Shown: positions 19,929 to 27,903 of the stretch, one piece after another
Layout of the letters: every line of letters starts with the position of its first letter
How positions within the stretch are numbered: position 1 is the stretch's first letter
Assembly (NCBI RefSeq): GCF_009882985.1
Contig: NZ_WTUZ01000010.1
Span: forward strand, 496,352-560,351
Direction of reading: 5' to 3'
Source: Paenibacillus silvestris
GTDB lineage: Bacteria > Bacillota > Bacilli > Paenibacillales > NBRC-103111
DNA: 64,000 nucleotides
Position numbers and translations under genes: made by a program
The notes under the pieces: model-generated
What the model was told of the DNA's origin: nothing
Seen by the model: the letters and a program-made list of their open reading frames with translations, nothing else
The model's database searches: none

Positions 19929-20153
19929 TCAGAATTTTTTCAAATTTTTATCCTGCACCCGGGTCAATGTTTCCTCCAGGCGAAGAAGATTATCGATCAT
20001 CCTAATATCAGATTCCTCAACTTTCGTCGTAACCAGCTTATCAATTGGAACAACTACACTTTTGGTTAGGCCGCTCTTTACATCATGAACGGTTTGAACA
20101 TCCTTTACAGTAATTCTCTCCTGCAGAACCTTCCTCTGCTTCTCAAATAACAT
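19929..20153 (-). CDS. Small helical protein of unknown function
   Basis: A 74-residue, charged, mainly helical protein starting MLFEKQRKVLQERITV. I do not recognise a family. A TTG at 20168 adds five residues, but GAGGG lies 4 nt before the ATG at 20153. The C-terminal half (DIRMIDNLLRLEETLTRVQDKN) could form a coiled coil. Lys/Glu/Val-rich composition and lack of Cys are typical of small soluble sporulation-region proteins, but this is only suggestive. It lies alone between rsmD and the YjcZ-like gene. Confidence 0.5.
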   Translation of the reverse strand: MLFEKQRKVLQERITVKDVQTVHDVKSGLTKSVVVPIDKLVTTKVEESDIRMIDNLLRLEETLTRVQDKNLKKF

Positions 20154-20230
20154 GTTACCCTCAATCAATGCAAGTTCATGTTTGAGTAGCAGTTCTTATC
20201 TTCGTTCGTATTTTCATCTTTCAATTGCGA

Positions 20231-20315
20231 ACACTCCCGTCATCCGTTAAAAGGAAAAAGAGATCGTATGTTCGCATATCCATGGCCACGGCAAACATAA
20301 TCTCACCGGGAGTGT
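20231..20315. repeat. Inverted repeat, 9 bp arms
   Basis: ACACTCCCG (20231-20239) and CGGGAGTGT (20307-20315) are perfect inverted arms separated by 67 nt. No gene is convincing here, so this could be the stem of an untranslated RNA or chance. Confidence 0.35.
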
Positions 20316-20450
20316 TTCGGTGTGTGAGAATGGCGTTTGTGCGTCCTTCTTTTTATAGGTCTATTAGTTCTGCGCAACAAACAAGGATATCAGCCCTATA
20401 CCTCAGCATCCCGGTAAGATTAAGGATTACTTTTTTTATGAAGCGATCAA

Positions 20451-20506
20451 TGAAAAAAACGGTCTCTATTCGCATCTATTTCGCGATAAGACCGTTTTTG
20501 TTTTTT
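20451..20506 (-). terminator. Bidirectional terminator after the YjcZ-like gene
   Basis: AACGGTCT and AGACCGTT form a stem around an inner TCGC/GCGA pairing. The minus strand ends in TTTTTTTC and the plus strand in TTTTTGTTTTTT, so it can work in both directions. It lies 11 nt downstream of the YjcZ-like stop codon. Confidence 0.8.
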
Positions 20507-20516
20507 AGATATTGGT

Positions 20517-20627
20517 TTAAATTGCAAAAGTCATTAAGATAATAACCAAAAGAATAAAAAGAACCAAAACAGCTGCTGCATTGTTACCATAACCTGCACA
20601 ACTACCACCATAACCTACTGCGCCCAT
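20517..20627 (-). CDS. YjcZ-family small sporulation membrane protein
   Basis: A 36-residue protein with a Gly/Tyr/Cys-rich head (MGAVGYGGSCAGYGNN) and one hydrophobic helix (AVLVLFILLVIILMTFAI). This is the layout of the YjcZ/YhzC tiny protein family, found only in spore formers and often in the spore coat or membrane. AAGGGA lies 11 nt before the ATG. A terminator follows directly. The gene is below normal ORF length limits and would be missed by many callers. Function is unknown. Confidence 0.85.
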   Translation of the reverse strand: MGAVGYGGSCAGYGNNAAAVLVLFILLVIILMTFAI

Positions 20628-20840
20628 GTATACTCATTCCCTTCTGGTGATTTGTCACTACGGTATAAGATATGTTCGTTAACTAGTGAGTGATTGGACG
20701 AATGTACCAAATTGATTGTTTGGATAGCCAGCATCCGTAATAAAGAATTCGGAAGGTCAGTGACGGCAGCTATGTTTATGCTTGTGAATTTGTACCACTG
20801 GATACCCGATCTGCATTTTTCAAAATAGCTGAACAATTAA

Positions 20841-20857
20841 GTCGAACAGTGTTCGAC
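20841..20857. promoter_or_regulatory. Perfect 17-bp palindrome, possible operator
   Basis: GTCGAACAGTGTTCGAC is symmetric around the central G (8-1-8). It resembles a DNA-binding dyad more than a terminator because no U-run follows. It lies about 215 nt upstream of the YjcZ-like gene. It is not a LexA box, which has an N4 centre. The cognate protein is unknown. Confidence 0.4.
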
Positions 20858-21009
20858 TCATTCAGTACCGGGTTAAATACCTTTTTATAACACCTAGAAA
20901 TAATATCCACAAATTCCTGCTATGTGCCCACGCATTATCTTTAAACTTGAATCTTATATATTGAGCACCCAGCAGCTTACTCATGTCATGTGTCACCTTC
21001 AATTACCAT

Positions 21010-21053
21010 AAAAAAAGTCACCCTGAGATTAAAATTAAGGGTGACTTTTTTTA
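21010..21053. terminator. Bidirectional terminator
   Basis: AAAAAGTCACCCT and AGGGTGACTTTTT form a 13-bp perfect stem with a 14-nt loop, with A/T tracts on both sides. Strong in both directions. It lies about 270 nt downstream of the His-rich gene. Confidence 0.8.
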
Positions 21054-21069
21054 TAATAAGAACAATTAG

Positions 21070-21104
21070 AAAAAACTGCCCGTATTTTACTTTGCGGCAG
21101 TTTC
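21070..21104 (-). terminator. Terminator-like hairpin, minus strand
   Basis: AACTGCC (21074-21080) pairs with GGCAGTT (21096-21102). On the minus strand the stem is followed by TTTTTTC. It is a tandem partner of the stem at 21010-21053 for transcripts coming from the His-rich gene. Confidence 0.6.
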
Positions 21105-21132
21105 TCTCATTGTTCTTTGTGCCCCACAGTAG

Positions 21133-21160
21133 TAGCCTCCCAAAAGGCTGCGCTTTTTTT
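21133..21160 (+). terminator. Terminator-like hairpin, plus strand
   Basis: AGCCT-CCCAAA-AGGCT followed by GCGCTTTTTTTATT. It is oriented for a plus-strand transcript although no plus-strand gene is visible upstream, so either an unrecognised transcript or a remnant is possible. Confidence 0.5.
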
Positions 21161-21319
21161 ATTCAACTTCCAAATTTTAGAAGTACAAGATACAACTTCT
21201 TCTATTAAAACCCTAATCGTCGTCTAAAACCCTAAATTGTACCCTTATTAGAGGTGATGAAGAAATTTATTCATCCACTTCACTTCCGAAATATAAGAGA
21301 GGCAGTCTGACTCACACAA

Positions 21320-21619
21320 CTAATCGCTGCTGCTACTCCCGCTTCCGCTATCACTGCCACCTCCACTGTCACTTCCTCCTCCGCTGGAGGAATCATTGTG
21401 GTGATGGTGATTATGGTGGTGGTCGTGATGAGTATGACTATGGTTGTTATGATGATTGTGGTGGTGTCGATCAATATCATGACCAGAAGAATTATTATTA
21501 AAGAAATTAGCACTATGATTGTGATGATGGGTAGAGCTACCTCTTCTATTCTTATTACTAAACATGCCAATTAAACAAAAAATAACGAACATAACGATTA
21601 TAATAACAATTGAATTCAT
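21320..21619 (-). CDS. Membrane-anchored histidine-rich protein of unknown function
   Basis: A 99-residue protein in three parts: an N-terminal transmembrane helix (IVIIIVMFVIFCLIGMF, residues 4-20), a His/Asn-rich middle (about residues 30-75) with many HH and HxH runs, and a Gly/Ser/Asp tail (SGGGSDSGGGSDSGSGSSSSD). AAAGGA precedes the ATG. The His-rich part would bind Zn, Ni or Cu if folded outside or inside the cell; this is inference from composition. The low complexity makes family assignment unreliable. No partner gene is adjacent; the Ger(x)C gene lies about 100 nt upstream. Confidence 0.7.
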   Translation of the reverse strand: MNSIVIIIVMFVIFCLIGMFSNKNRRGSSTHHHNHSANFFNNNSSGHDIDRHHHNHHNNHSHTHHDHHHNHHHHNDSSSGGGSDSGGGSDSGSGSSSSD

Positions 21620-21716
21620 CTAATCAGTCCTTTCAATTACTTGTTACAAATATTTCTATTCTTCACAATAATTAAAAGTCCTCTAAAATTCATCCTTCTG
21701 CAACTCCATATCCATC

Positions 21717-22976
21717 TTAATCAACTTCTTCTGATCCTCTTTCTGTCACCTCCAAATTTCTTGATTGGCTCTTTGTACCGATCCTCCTGATCTTGACGAA
21801 CATATTAACATCGATGTTTATGTCTACGTACTGACGCTGCCACTCTTCTTTGGTCTTGACTTGCTTGTTCCAATAACCAGGCTGTGTAGCACGAACATAT
21901 TCACCGAAACCGAAAATGTCGCTGCCATCCATCTGGGTTTGCTGAATGAATTTTTCAAATCCTTGTTTGGCATCTCTCTCGATTTTGACCTCCAATTTTT
22001 TAAGGCTTTCGTTGGTAATGCTGAAATGCTTGTCTGATTTCTCCTCTAAATCCCCTTCCATCTGGCAATTTATGTTGACGTGTACTTTTCCATTTTGAAT
22101 GGTTGTGGTTATTCTTGATGTCCGATGTGTCGCTTTAAATATAACCCTTGTGCCACTCGGTAATTCATGCATAACACTATACCCGCCAGGGTTAATCTCT
22201 TTAATCGACATATAATGGCCGATCTGCAGGGCAGTCGAAGTGCCCACCATTTTATCGTCCCGAAAATAAGCTAAACCGGAGAGTTCGATATTGGACTCTT
22301 TCTTTAACTGCACATAAGGAACCGAACCTTCCTGTCCTTTAGCCGAAGATTGACTGAAAAATACGCCTAAGAAATTGTTAGGCAGCTTGCCCATTTCCCT
22401 GGCATGATCCAAAGTGGCGAGCAAGTAAAGTGTAGGTACCCTTTCCAATTGGGGCATGGCATGCATGATATCCGCTGCCTCCCCTTTCGAGACAACCATC
22501 CAGACCGTTCTTCGAACTTGCGGTTGACGGCGAAAGAAATCATTTTCGTTCTGAATCCCTTTTTTAGCAACTGCTTCCGAAAGCACGATGACCCGCAAAT
22601 GGCCATAGAACAACCGATCTGCGAGCTGCTGCTGTAAATTCATTAAGCAATCTTCAATTGTATATCCAACACTGGATAGTACCCAAACTGGCTTTTCTCC
22701 GGATGGACTGCCAGCTTCGCTGCCTGTACCGAGCGGAATCCTTCCTGGAACGGCAATCTGAACCGTAATCCGAAGTAATCTTTTATTTGTTCTAGGATTC
22801 AGGTTAAGAATTTGCGTTGCATTGCTGGTTTCCTTCTCATCACCAGGCTTTGCTTCATCAACTCCAATCGCTAGAACGACAGCACGATCTTCAATTTCTA
22901 GGCGATCCCAGCATCCCGAAAGCAAAGGAACAATCAACAGAAATACAAGAATCTTTTTAATCAGATTTTGCAACAA
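21717..22976 (-). CDS. Ger(x)C family spore germination lipoprotein
   Basis: C subunit of a GerA-type nutrient germinant receptor, an outer-leaflet lipoprotein of the spore inner membrane. The lipobox is LLSGCWDRLEIED, the family hallmark, followed by AVVLAIGVD, GEKPVWVLSSVG, FYGHLRVIVLSE and a C-terminal domain ending in a conserved Lys/Trp-rich segment. I chose a TTG at 22976 (or 22973) with GGGGTGG just upstream; it gives a short signal peptide (LLQNLIKKILVFLLIVPL). The frame is open to a TTG at 23033. No A or B subunit gene is beside it, so it is an orphan here. Confidence 0.9.
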   Translation of the reverse strand: MLQNLIKKILVFLLIVPLLSGCWDRLEIEDRAVVLAIGVDEAKPGDEKETSNATQILNLNPRTNKRLLRITVQIAVPGRIPLGTGSEAGSPSGEKPVWVLSSVGYTIEDCLMNLQQQLADRLFYGHLRVIVLSEAVAKKGIQNENDFFRRQPQVRRTVWMVVSKGEAADIMHAMPQLERVPTLYLLATLDHAREMGKLPNNFLGVFFSQSSAKGQEGSVPYVQLKKESNIELSGLAYFRDDKMVGTSTALQIGHYMSIKEINPGGYSVMHELPSGTRVIFKATHRTSRITTTIQNGKVHVNINCQMEGDLEEKSDKHFSITNESLKKLEVKIERDAKQGFEKFIQQTQMDGSDIFGFGEYVRATQPGYWNKQVKTKEEWQRQYVDINIDVNMFVKIRRIGTKSQSRNLEVTERGSEEVD

Positions 22977-23033
22977 GTTGACCACCCCGACTTTTTTTAA
23001 AACATCCATCCCCTTCAAAATATTTTTATCCAA

Positions 23034-23457
23034 ATTTAGGATTCTATGCAGTCATATTCCCATCGATAGTGCAGACCCCTTGTCGGGATCGGGTTTTTGT
23101 TTTGTTTTTATTTGCTTTAAACAGCATATAGCTGCATTATTTATTGGTTTTATATGGAGTATTGCATTTTTATATTGATTTTCTGCACTTCTACAGCTTA
23201 CAATTGGTATGACTTTACATTTCATCAAATTTGTTCATGGTTTTTAATTTCCGCTGGCAAACTCATTTTTTTCCTATACGCTCACAACTTGTCACTTGTT
23301 GCAAGCACTGTGCGGGGGTCAGTCTGTGGCTCGACTCCTCTGGATAGGTGTGTCTAGCTTTGCGCAGTTTCCGGAGCTGCTGCCACGCGAGAACGTAAGT
23401 GATCCAAATGAGCTTAATATACATTTAAATTTGAATCCAATTGAGGAGGATATTTTT
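23034..23457. other. Intergenic region between Ger(x)C and the LamG-phosphoesterase gene
   Basis: A 424-nt divergent region. It must hold promoters for both genes, but I could not define one. ACCCCTTGTCGGGATCGGGTTTTT (about 23075-23100, described in parts: ACCCC, GGGT, T-run) is only weakly terminator-like. In-frame codons upstream of 23458 extend that ORF but have no ribosome binding site. Confidence 0.4.
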
Positions 23458-25779
23458 ATGTTGCAGGTTAAACGTATGATGAGGCGCAGCATTCCAGCCA
23501 TTTTAGTAATCGCTTTCATGATATTCTTGACAGGAACCTTATCTGCCGCTACAAGTACTGCTGTACGTGAAGGCCTTGCTTTTCAGACAAGCAACTATGG
23601 CATCATGGACAAGCCCATAGAGAGCATTCCAACGACCATGGAAGTGTGGGTCAAGTTGCTGCCAAATGTAAATAAGCGTCAAATTATCTTCGGCAATTAT
23701 AAAGACGGCAGCCAAAACAGTTGGTCGTTAGAGCTAACCGTAGACAATCGACTTCGCTATTGGGAACAATATTATGATGCGCAAGGTACAAGAAGAGACA
23801 TTAACGATCTATACGTAACAGGTGTTGACGTGGCAACGAATGAGTGGATACTGCTCTCCGTTGTACGCGATGTTGCGAACAAGAAGATTATATTCTATAA
23901 GAATGGTACAAAAGTGTTCGAGAGAACCAATGCCACTATTGCACCTAACAATACGCCTTCTTCACTCCCGATGTTTGTAGGTACGGATTACAGAAAAAGT
24001 ATGTGGCTGAACGGAGAAATATCTGAGATCCGTTTGTGGAATCAGATGCGGACACCCGCACAGATTAGTCAATACGTAACGACTGCGTTGACAGGCAGTG
24101 AGCCTGGCTTAGCTCATGCTTGGTTGCTAAGCGATGATACGGGCACTTCGCCAACCACTACTACCTTCAACGATTTCGTAATTACGAATCCGATTAAGAT
24201 CACAACGGAGGGCTTTCCGCTTGCATTCAAAGCTGCTGGTGTTCGCTTTGCAAACAGCAACATACAATATGCCATGAAAAATAAGCTGCCGGATATCCCG
24301 CGATCCTTCGAGGCGGTGATCAAGCTCCCTTCACAAGGTAATCTGGGCGGCGTTATTGCCAGCAATTTCATGGCTGCAGGCTACTATGACTACGATCTGC
24401 CTTATGTCAACTTTGAAGTGACCGCAAATGGAGAGCCTAGACTTTATTGGAAGAAGAATTTGAACCACAACACAAATGATCAGGACATCGTCATTACTGG
24501 CGTAAATTTGCGTCAGGACAAATGGGTACATGTCGCCATGACGTTCGATGAAACTACGGATAAGGTGAAATGCTATATGAACGGCGTGCTGGTAGCGACT
24601 CGAACCAACGCCGCCTTCCAACCGGACATTCCGGCGATGCCGCTTAAGATTGGCGGCGATTATCGTGCAGGAAACACGCAATATTTCAAAGGCGAAATCG
24701 CTTCTCTTCGCATGTGGTCAACTGTCCGCACCGAACAACAAATCGGAGCTAACATGGTGACCGAACCTGCGAATCAAGCAGGTTTGCTTGGCAGTTGGCA
24801 GTTTAAAGAGATGGTGAATGGCGTCTATGCAGACAAATCGCCGCATAGAAACGATGTTTCGTCATTCGCAGATTGGATTGCCCCTTCACTGGCTCAAGGC
24901 GATTACAGTATGGTTGTTCTACCGGATACGCAATTTCTTGCCAAATCGTATCCAAATAAATTCTACAATATGATGAATTGGATTAAGAATAACAAGTCCT
25001 CCTATAATATTAAGGCTGTGATGAATTTGGGGGATATCGTGGATGGATGGGACAGTGGGGCACAGTGGCAGGTCGCACAGAATGCTTACAACATCCTGGA
25101 TGGCGTCGTTCCCTATATGCCTCTGCCGGGGAACCATGACTTTCCAATGCAACTGAACCGCGAAGCCGTTCTTTATAACCAATATTTCCCTTACGCTAAA
25201 TTTTCTTCTATGCCTCATTTTGGCAGCGCATACAAAGTAGGAGATATGAGCAATGTCTACTATAATGTCACGGTAGGCAACAAGCAATATATGATTTTCA
25301 GTCTCGCATATGGACCAAATGAAAGTATTTTGAATTGGGTCAACGAGCAAATTGCTGCGCATCCTGAGAAAAATGTTATTCTTGCGACGCATGCCTATAT
25401 GTACTGGAACGGGGAGCATCTCTCCAACCAGTACCTTGACTACGCTTCCAAGCAACTTAGCGATGCCAAAAATGGCGACGAGATCTGGAGTGAAGTTGCC
25501 AGCAAGCATAAGAATGTCATCTTTGTTTTGTCCGGCCATATCGGTTATCCGGACATCGTTAAGCGGGTAGACACGGGCGTGCACGGCAATCGGGTGAATC
25601 AACTGCATACGGATGCGCAAGGCCTGGACTCGCAATACGGTGGATACGCTATGCTGATGCTGCTAACCTTTCATAATGATAGCAACAAGGTAGATATCAA
25701 CTGGTATTCAGCGGATAAAAACCAATTGTACCGTGAGAAAAATCAATTCTCAATTGACATGGACTATATCTCTCCGTGA
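23458..25779 (+). CDS. Secreted protein: two LamG/concanavalin-like domains plus metallophosphoesterase
   Basis: A 773-residue exported protein. The signal peptide is MLQVKRMMRRSIPAILVIAF... with cleavage after LSA. Two LamG-like jelly-roll domains (about residues 35-235 and 255-465) repeat the same pattern: MEVWVKLL/FEAVIKL, WILLSVVRD/WVHVAMTFD, YKNGTKV/YMNGVLV, and GEISEIRLWNQMRT/GEIASLRMWSTVRT. A calcineurin-like phosphoesterase follows with LPDTQF (about 488), LGDIVDG (524), GNHDF (557), ATHAYM (642) and SGHIG (690), so the metal site is complete. The ATG has GAGGAGG 8 nt upstream. It may dephosphorylate extracellular polymers or nucleotides; the substrate is unknown. A terminator follows. 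Confidence 0.88.
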   Translation: MLQVKRMMRRSIPAILVIAFMIFLTGTLSAATSTAVREGLAFQTSNYGIMDKPIESIPTTMEVWVKLLPNVNKRQIIFGNYKDGSQNSWSLELTVDNRLRYWEQYYDAQGTRRDINDLYVTGVDVATNEWILLSVVRDVANKKIIFYKNGTKVFERTNATIAPNNTPSSLPMFVGTDYRKSMWLNGEISEIRLWNQMRTPAQISQYVTTALTGSEPGLAHAWLLSDDTGTSPTTTTFNDFVITNPIKITTEGFPLAFKAAGVRFANSNIQYAMKNKLPDIPRSFEAVIKLPSQGNLGGVIASNFMAAGYYDYDLPYVNFEVTANGEPRLYWKKNLNHNTNDQDIVITGVNLRQDKWVHVAMTFDETTDKVKCYMNGVLVATRTNAAFQPDIPAMPLKIGGDYRAGNTQYFKGEIASLRMWSTVRTEQQIGANMVTEPANQAGLLGSWQFKEMVNGVYADKSPHRNDVSSFADWIAPSLAQGDYSMVVLPDTQFLAKSYPNKFYNMMNWIKNNKSSYNIKAVMNLGDIVDGWDSGAQWQVAQNAYNILDGVVPYMPLPGNHDFPMQLNREAVLYNQYFPYAKFSSMPHFGSAYKVGDMSNVYYNVTVGNKQYMIFSLAYGPNESILNWVNEQIAAHPEKNVILATHAYMYWNGEHLSNQYLDYASKQLSDAKNGDEIWSEVASKHKNVIFVLSGHIGYPDIVKRVDTGVHGNRVNQLHTDAQGLDSQYGGYAMLMLLTFHNDSNKVDINWYSADKNQLYREKNQFSIDMDYISP

Positions 25780-25931
25780 CCTAGCTGAACGTGAAACCAC
25801 AACAGCTATTGCGACTTTGTCAGCCTGGGGAGAGCGTCACGCTTTATACACTGCCGCGCGTCGCATAGCTTATATTTCAAGGCTTTTTCCGATTATAGCA
25901 GAACCCAACAAAGGCTCTTGCTGTCTACTCA

Positions 25932-25972
25932 CATGAGGCGGCTGCACAAGCAGTCGCCGTTATTATTTTATG
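25932..25972 (+). terminator. Terminator after the LamG-phosphoesterase gene
   Basis: GGCGGCTGC (25937-25945) pairs with GCAGTCGCC (25950-25958, one G-U), followed by GTTATTATTTT. It lies about 160 nt after the stop codon. Confidence 0.7.
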
Positions 25973-25983
25973 GGTCACTATGA

Positions 25984-27420
25984 TTATTCATTTATTGGCA
26001 AAATAACTTCCACCATAGTCCCTTTCCCAACTTCACTTTCAATTCGCATAGTCCCCTGATGATTTTGGATGATCCTCATCGAGACCATTAATCCCAACCC
26101 TGTTCCTGTTTCTTTTGTAGTAAAAAAAGGATTTCCAATCTTGGATATTTCATTTTGTGGGATTCCATGTCCTGTATCATTAATTCGAATGTGTAGTTCA
26201 TCGTTCTTTTGCTTGGCTTCTATTGTCACTTGTCCGCCTTTAGGCATGGATTCAATAGCATTCTTCAAAACATTGATAAATACTTGATTGATGCTGCGTT
26301 GACACTGAATGAATGGTAAATTGGCATCCAACTCTTTATTTATTTGAACGTTGTACAGGTTTGCTTGTCCTTCAAATAATCGTGTAACGTGATCTAACTC
26401 ATGTACCACGTCCCTTAATTCAGTTGCCTCCGTTGAAGGTTTAGCTAACACCAAAAGCTCGCTTACAATTTCATTGATTCGATCAATTTCTGATATCATG
26501 ACTTCATTGCGCATTTTCTTAATACCTTCAATATCCTCTTTCACGTACAATTGCATAAATCCTCGTAAACTAGTCAAAGGATTTCTAATTTCATGAGCGA
26601 TTCCAGCTGCAAGTTCGCCTACTAAGGAAAGTTTCTCGGACCTGCGGATTAATTCTTCAGATTGCATCCGTTCTGTTATATCACGCCCCATACTGATAAC
26701 ATGTTGAATCTCTCCTGCAGCATTTCTTATTCTCTTAGAGTGCGCTTCTTGCCATATATAATGACCACTTTTGTGCCGAACACGATAAACAAATATTCTG
26801 CTATCCGAATTATTATAATAACCGTATTTTAACCAGTTAGAGTTCAAATCTTCTTGATGCCAATAATCGTAGGCAGATGTTCCGATAAGTTCATCTGGCT
26901 CATAACCGAGTTGGTTACGGATAGCTGGCGAGACATATGAGATAATACCGCCTGGCGTTAAACGCAAAATAACATCCTGTGAATGTTCGGAAATAAGATT
27001 GTGTAGTTCTTCAATCCTCTTGAGCTCTTCTTCCTTCTTTTTTTGTTCTGTTATATTTACAACTTGGGAGATGAGTATGCTATTAGCATTGAATCCCTGT
27101 TGGTTCTTAACTATAGTAACATTTAGAAGCCCCCACATTATGGCCCCAGACTTATGAATGTACCTTTTTTCTAATTGGTAACCATCACTTTCACCTTGCA
27201 CCACTTGGCGCCACAATTCCTGATCTGCTTCTAAATCTTCAGGATGAGTGACAGATGGAACACCAAGATTTATTAGTTCATTTTCACTATATCCTAACAT
27301 TTTGCAGAAAGAGGGATTAACCTTAAAAAGGCTTCCATCAAAAGTTAAAAAAGCCACTCCGATTGGAGATTTTTCAAATGCATGTAAAAGAAGACTATGA
27401 TCATTAAAGTGAGATAACAT
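25984..27420 (-). CDS. Cytosolic PAS-PAS sensor histidine kinase, sporulation-kinase type
   Basis: A 478-residue soluble histidine kinase with no transmembrane segment. Two PAS domains (about residues 10-125 and 140-255, each with an ITE(R/Q) exit helix and PAC-type MGRDITER) precede a HisKA domain with phospho-acceptor GIAHEIRNPLTSLRGF (His near 276), and a HATPase with NVLKNAIE, NDTGHGI, GNPFFTTK and GTGLGLM. This architecture matches KinA/KinE-type phosphorelay kinases that feed Spo0F. No response regulator is adjacent, which also fits an orphan sporulation kinase. The ribosome binding site is GGAGGATCGA. The signal is unknown. Confidence 0.92.
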   Translation of the reverse strand: MLSHFNDHSLLLHAFEKSPIGVAFLTFDGSLFKVNPSFCKMLGYSENELINLGVPSVTHPEDLEADQELWRQVVQGESDGYQLEKRYIHKSGAIMWGLLNVTIVKNQQGFNANSILISQVVNITEQKKKEEELKRIEELHNLISEHSQDVILRLTPGGIISYVSPAIRNQLGYEPDELIGTSAYDYWHQEDLNSNWLKYGYYNNSDSRIFVYRVRHKSGHYIWQEAHSKRIRNAAGEIQHVISMGRDITERMQSEELIRRSEKLSLVGELAAGIAHEIRNPLTSLRGFMQLYVKEDIEGIKKMRNEVMISEIDRINEIVSELLVLAKPSTEATELRDVVHELDHVTRLFEGQANLYNVQINKELDANLPFIQCQRSINQVFINVLKNAIESMPKGGQVTIEAKQKNDELHIRINDTGHGIPQNEISKIGNPFFTTKETGTGLGLMVSMRIIQNHQGTMRIESEVGKGTMVEVILPINE

Positions 27421-27513
27421 TCGATCCTCCGTGTAAAGCAGTACATAGTTAACCTAACAAGGGCATTATAGCAGTAATTTTCAATTCAGACGAAAAGTTT
27501 TTTTGATTTTGGA

Positions 27514-27544
27514 TGCATAAGAATTCCTTCCACTCCAAATGATA
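27514..27544 (+). promoter_or_regulatory. Probable sigma-G promoter of the SASP gene
   Basis: TGCATA (27514-27519), an 18-nt spacer and AATGATA (27538-27544) resemble the sigma-G consensus (TGAATA-N17/18-CATACTA type). It ends 32 nt before the SASP start codon, a normal leader length. Forespore-specific expression is expected for SASPs. Confidence 0.6.
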
Positions 27545-27576
27545 TGACTACACCAAGAAAAGGAGTGATTTTTTCC

Positions 27577-27786
27577 ATGGCAAACAATAGCACATTAGTG
27601 GTTCCTCAAGCAAAAGCAGCTTTAAATCAAATGAAATTTGAAGTAGCTCAACAACTAGGAATTCCTCTTTCACCAGACGGTTACAATGGAAATCTCGCGA
27701 CTCGCGATGCAGGCTCTATTGGTGGCAGCATTACGAAAAGATTAGTACAAATGGCTGAGCAACAGCTCCAAGGTTTTCAACGTTAA
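27577..27786 (+). CDS. Alpha/beta-type small acid-soluble spore protein (SASP)
   Basis: A 69-residue SASP that coats spore DNA and protects it from UV and heat. It shows the two family signatures: KFEVAQQLG (containing the GPR protease cleavage site, about residues 20-28) and ATRDAGSIGGSITKRLVQMAEQQL. I chose the ATG at 27577 because AAAGGAGTG lies 9 nt upstream; the open frame extends 11 codons further. It has its own sigma-G-like promoter and a terminator, so it is monocistronic. Confidence 0.95.
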   Translation: MANNSTLVVPQAKAALNQMKFEVAQQLGIPLSPDGYNGNLATRDAGSIGGSITKRLVQMAEQQLQGFQR

Positions 27787-27810
27787 GTTTTTGATGTACA
27801 AGTAAGCTTG

Positions 27811-27868
27811 CAAAAAAAGACTTCTAACCACCTAGCCTCCTCCAGGTGTAATGAAGTCTTTTTATTTT
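27811..27868 (+). terminator. Terminator after the SASP gene
   Basis: AAAAGACTTC and GAAGTCTTTTT form a 10-bp stem around a long loop; the 3' arm ends in TTTTTATTTT. Confidence 0.8.
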
Positions 27869-27903
27869 GATACCAACTAACAGTGAAATGGAGATGATGC
27901 AGA

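Larger units (their letters stand above)
20628..21319. other. 692-nt gap with a palindrome and three hairpins
   Basis: Nothing convincingly coding. It holds a perfect 17-bp palindrome (20841-20857) and three hairpins in 21009-21160, listed separately. A 73-codon TTG-start frame on the minus strand (20615-20836) overlaps the YjcZ-like start and has no ribosome binding site. Confidence 0.5.

Noticed and set aside
20225-20542. 105-codon plus-strand frame
   Set aside because: Its 3' part runs through a strong bidirectional terminator and the YjcZ-like gene end, there is no ribosome binding site, and the composition (Arg/Phe/Ser) is random-looking.
20615-20836. 73-codon minus-strand frame
   Set aside because: TTG start without a Shine-Dalgarno site; it overlaps the start and ribosome binding site of the better supported YjcZ-like gene.
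20841-20857. LexA box
   Set aside because: The half-sites are separated by 3 instead of 4 nt between CGAAC and GTTCG, so spacing does not fit.
21280-21570. 96-codon minus-strand frame rich in Ile/Thr
   Set aside because: It is the His-rich gene read in another frame; the repeated codons create the Ile/Thr runs.
23296-23457. 54-codon N-terminal extension of the LamG-phosphoesterase
   Set aside because: No ribosome binding site at the outer start, whereas GAGGAGG precedes the inner ATG, which also gives a perfect signal peptide.
24919-25635. 238-codon minus-strand frame antisense to the phosphoesterase domain
   Set aside because: Shadow of the LamG-phosphoesterase gene, which has complete catalytic motifs.
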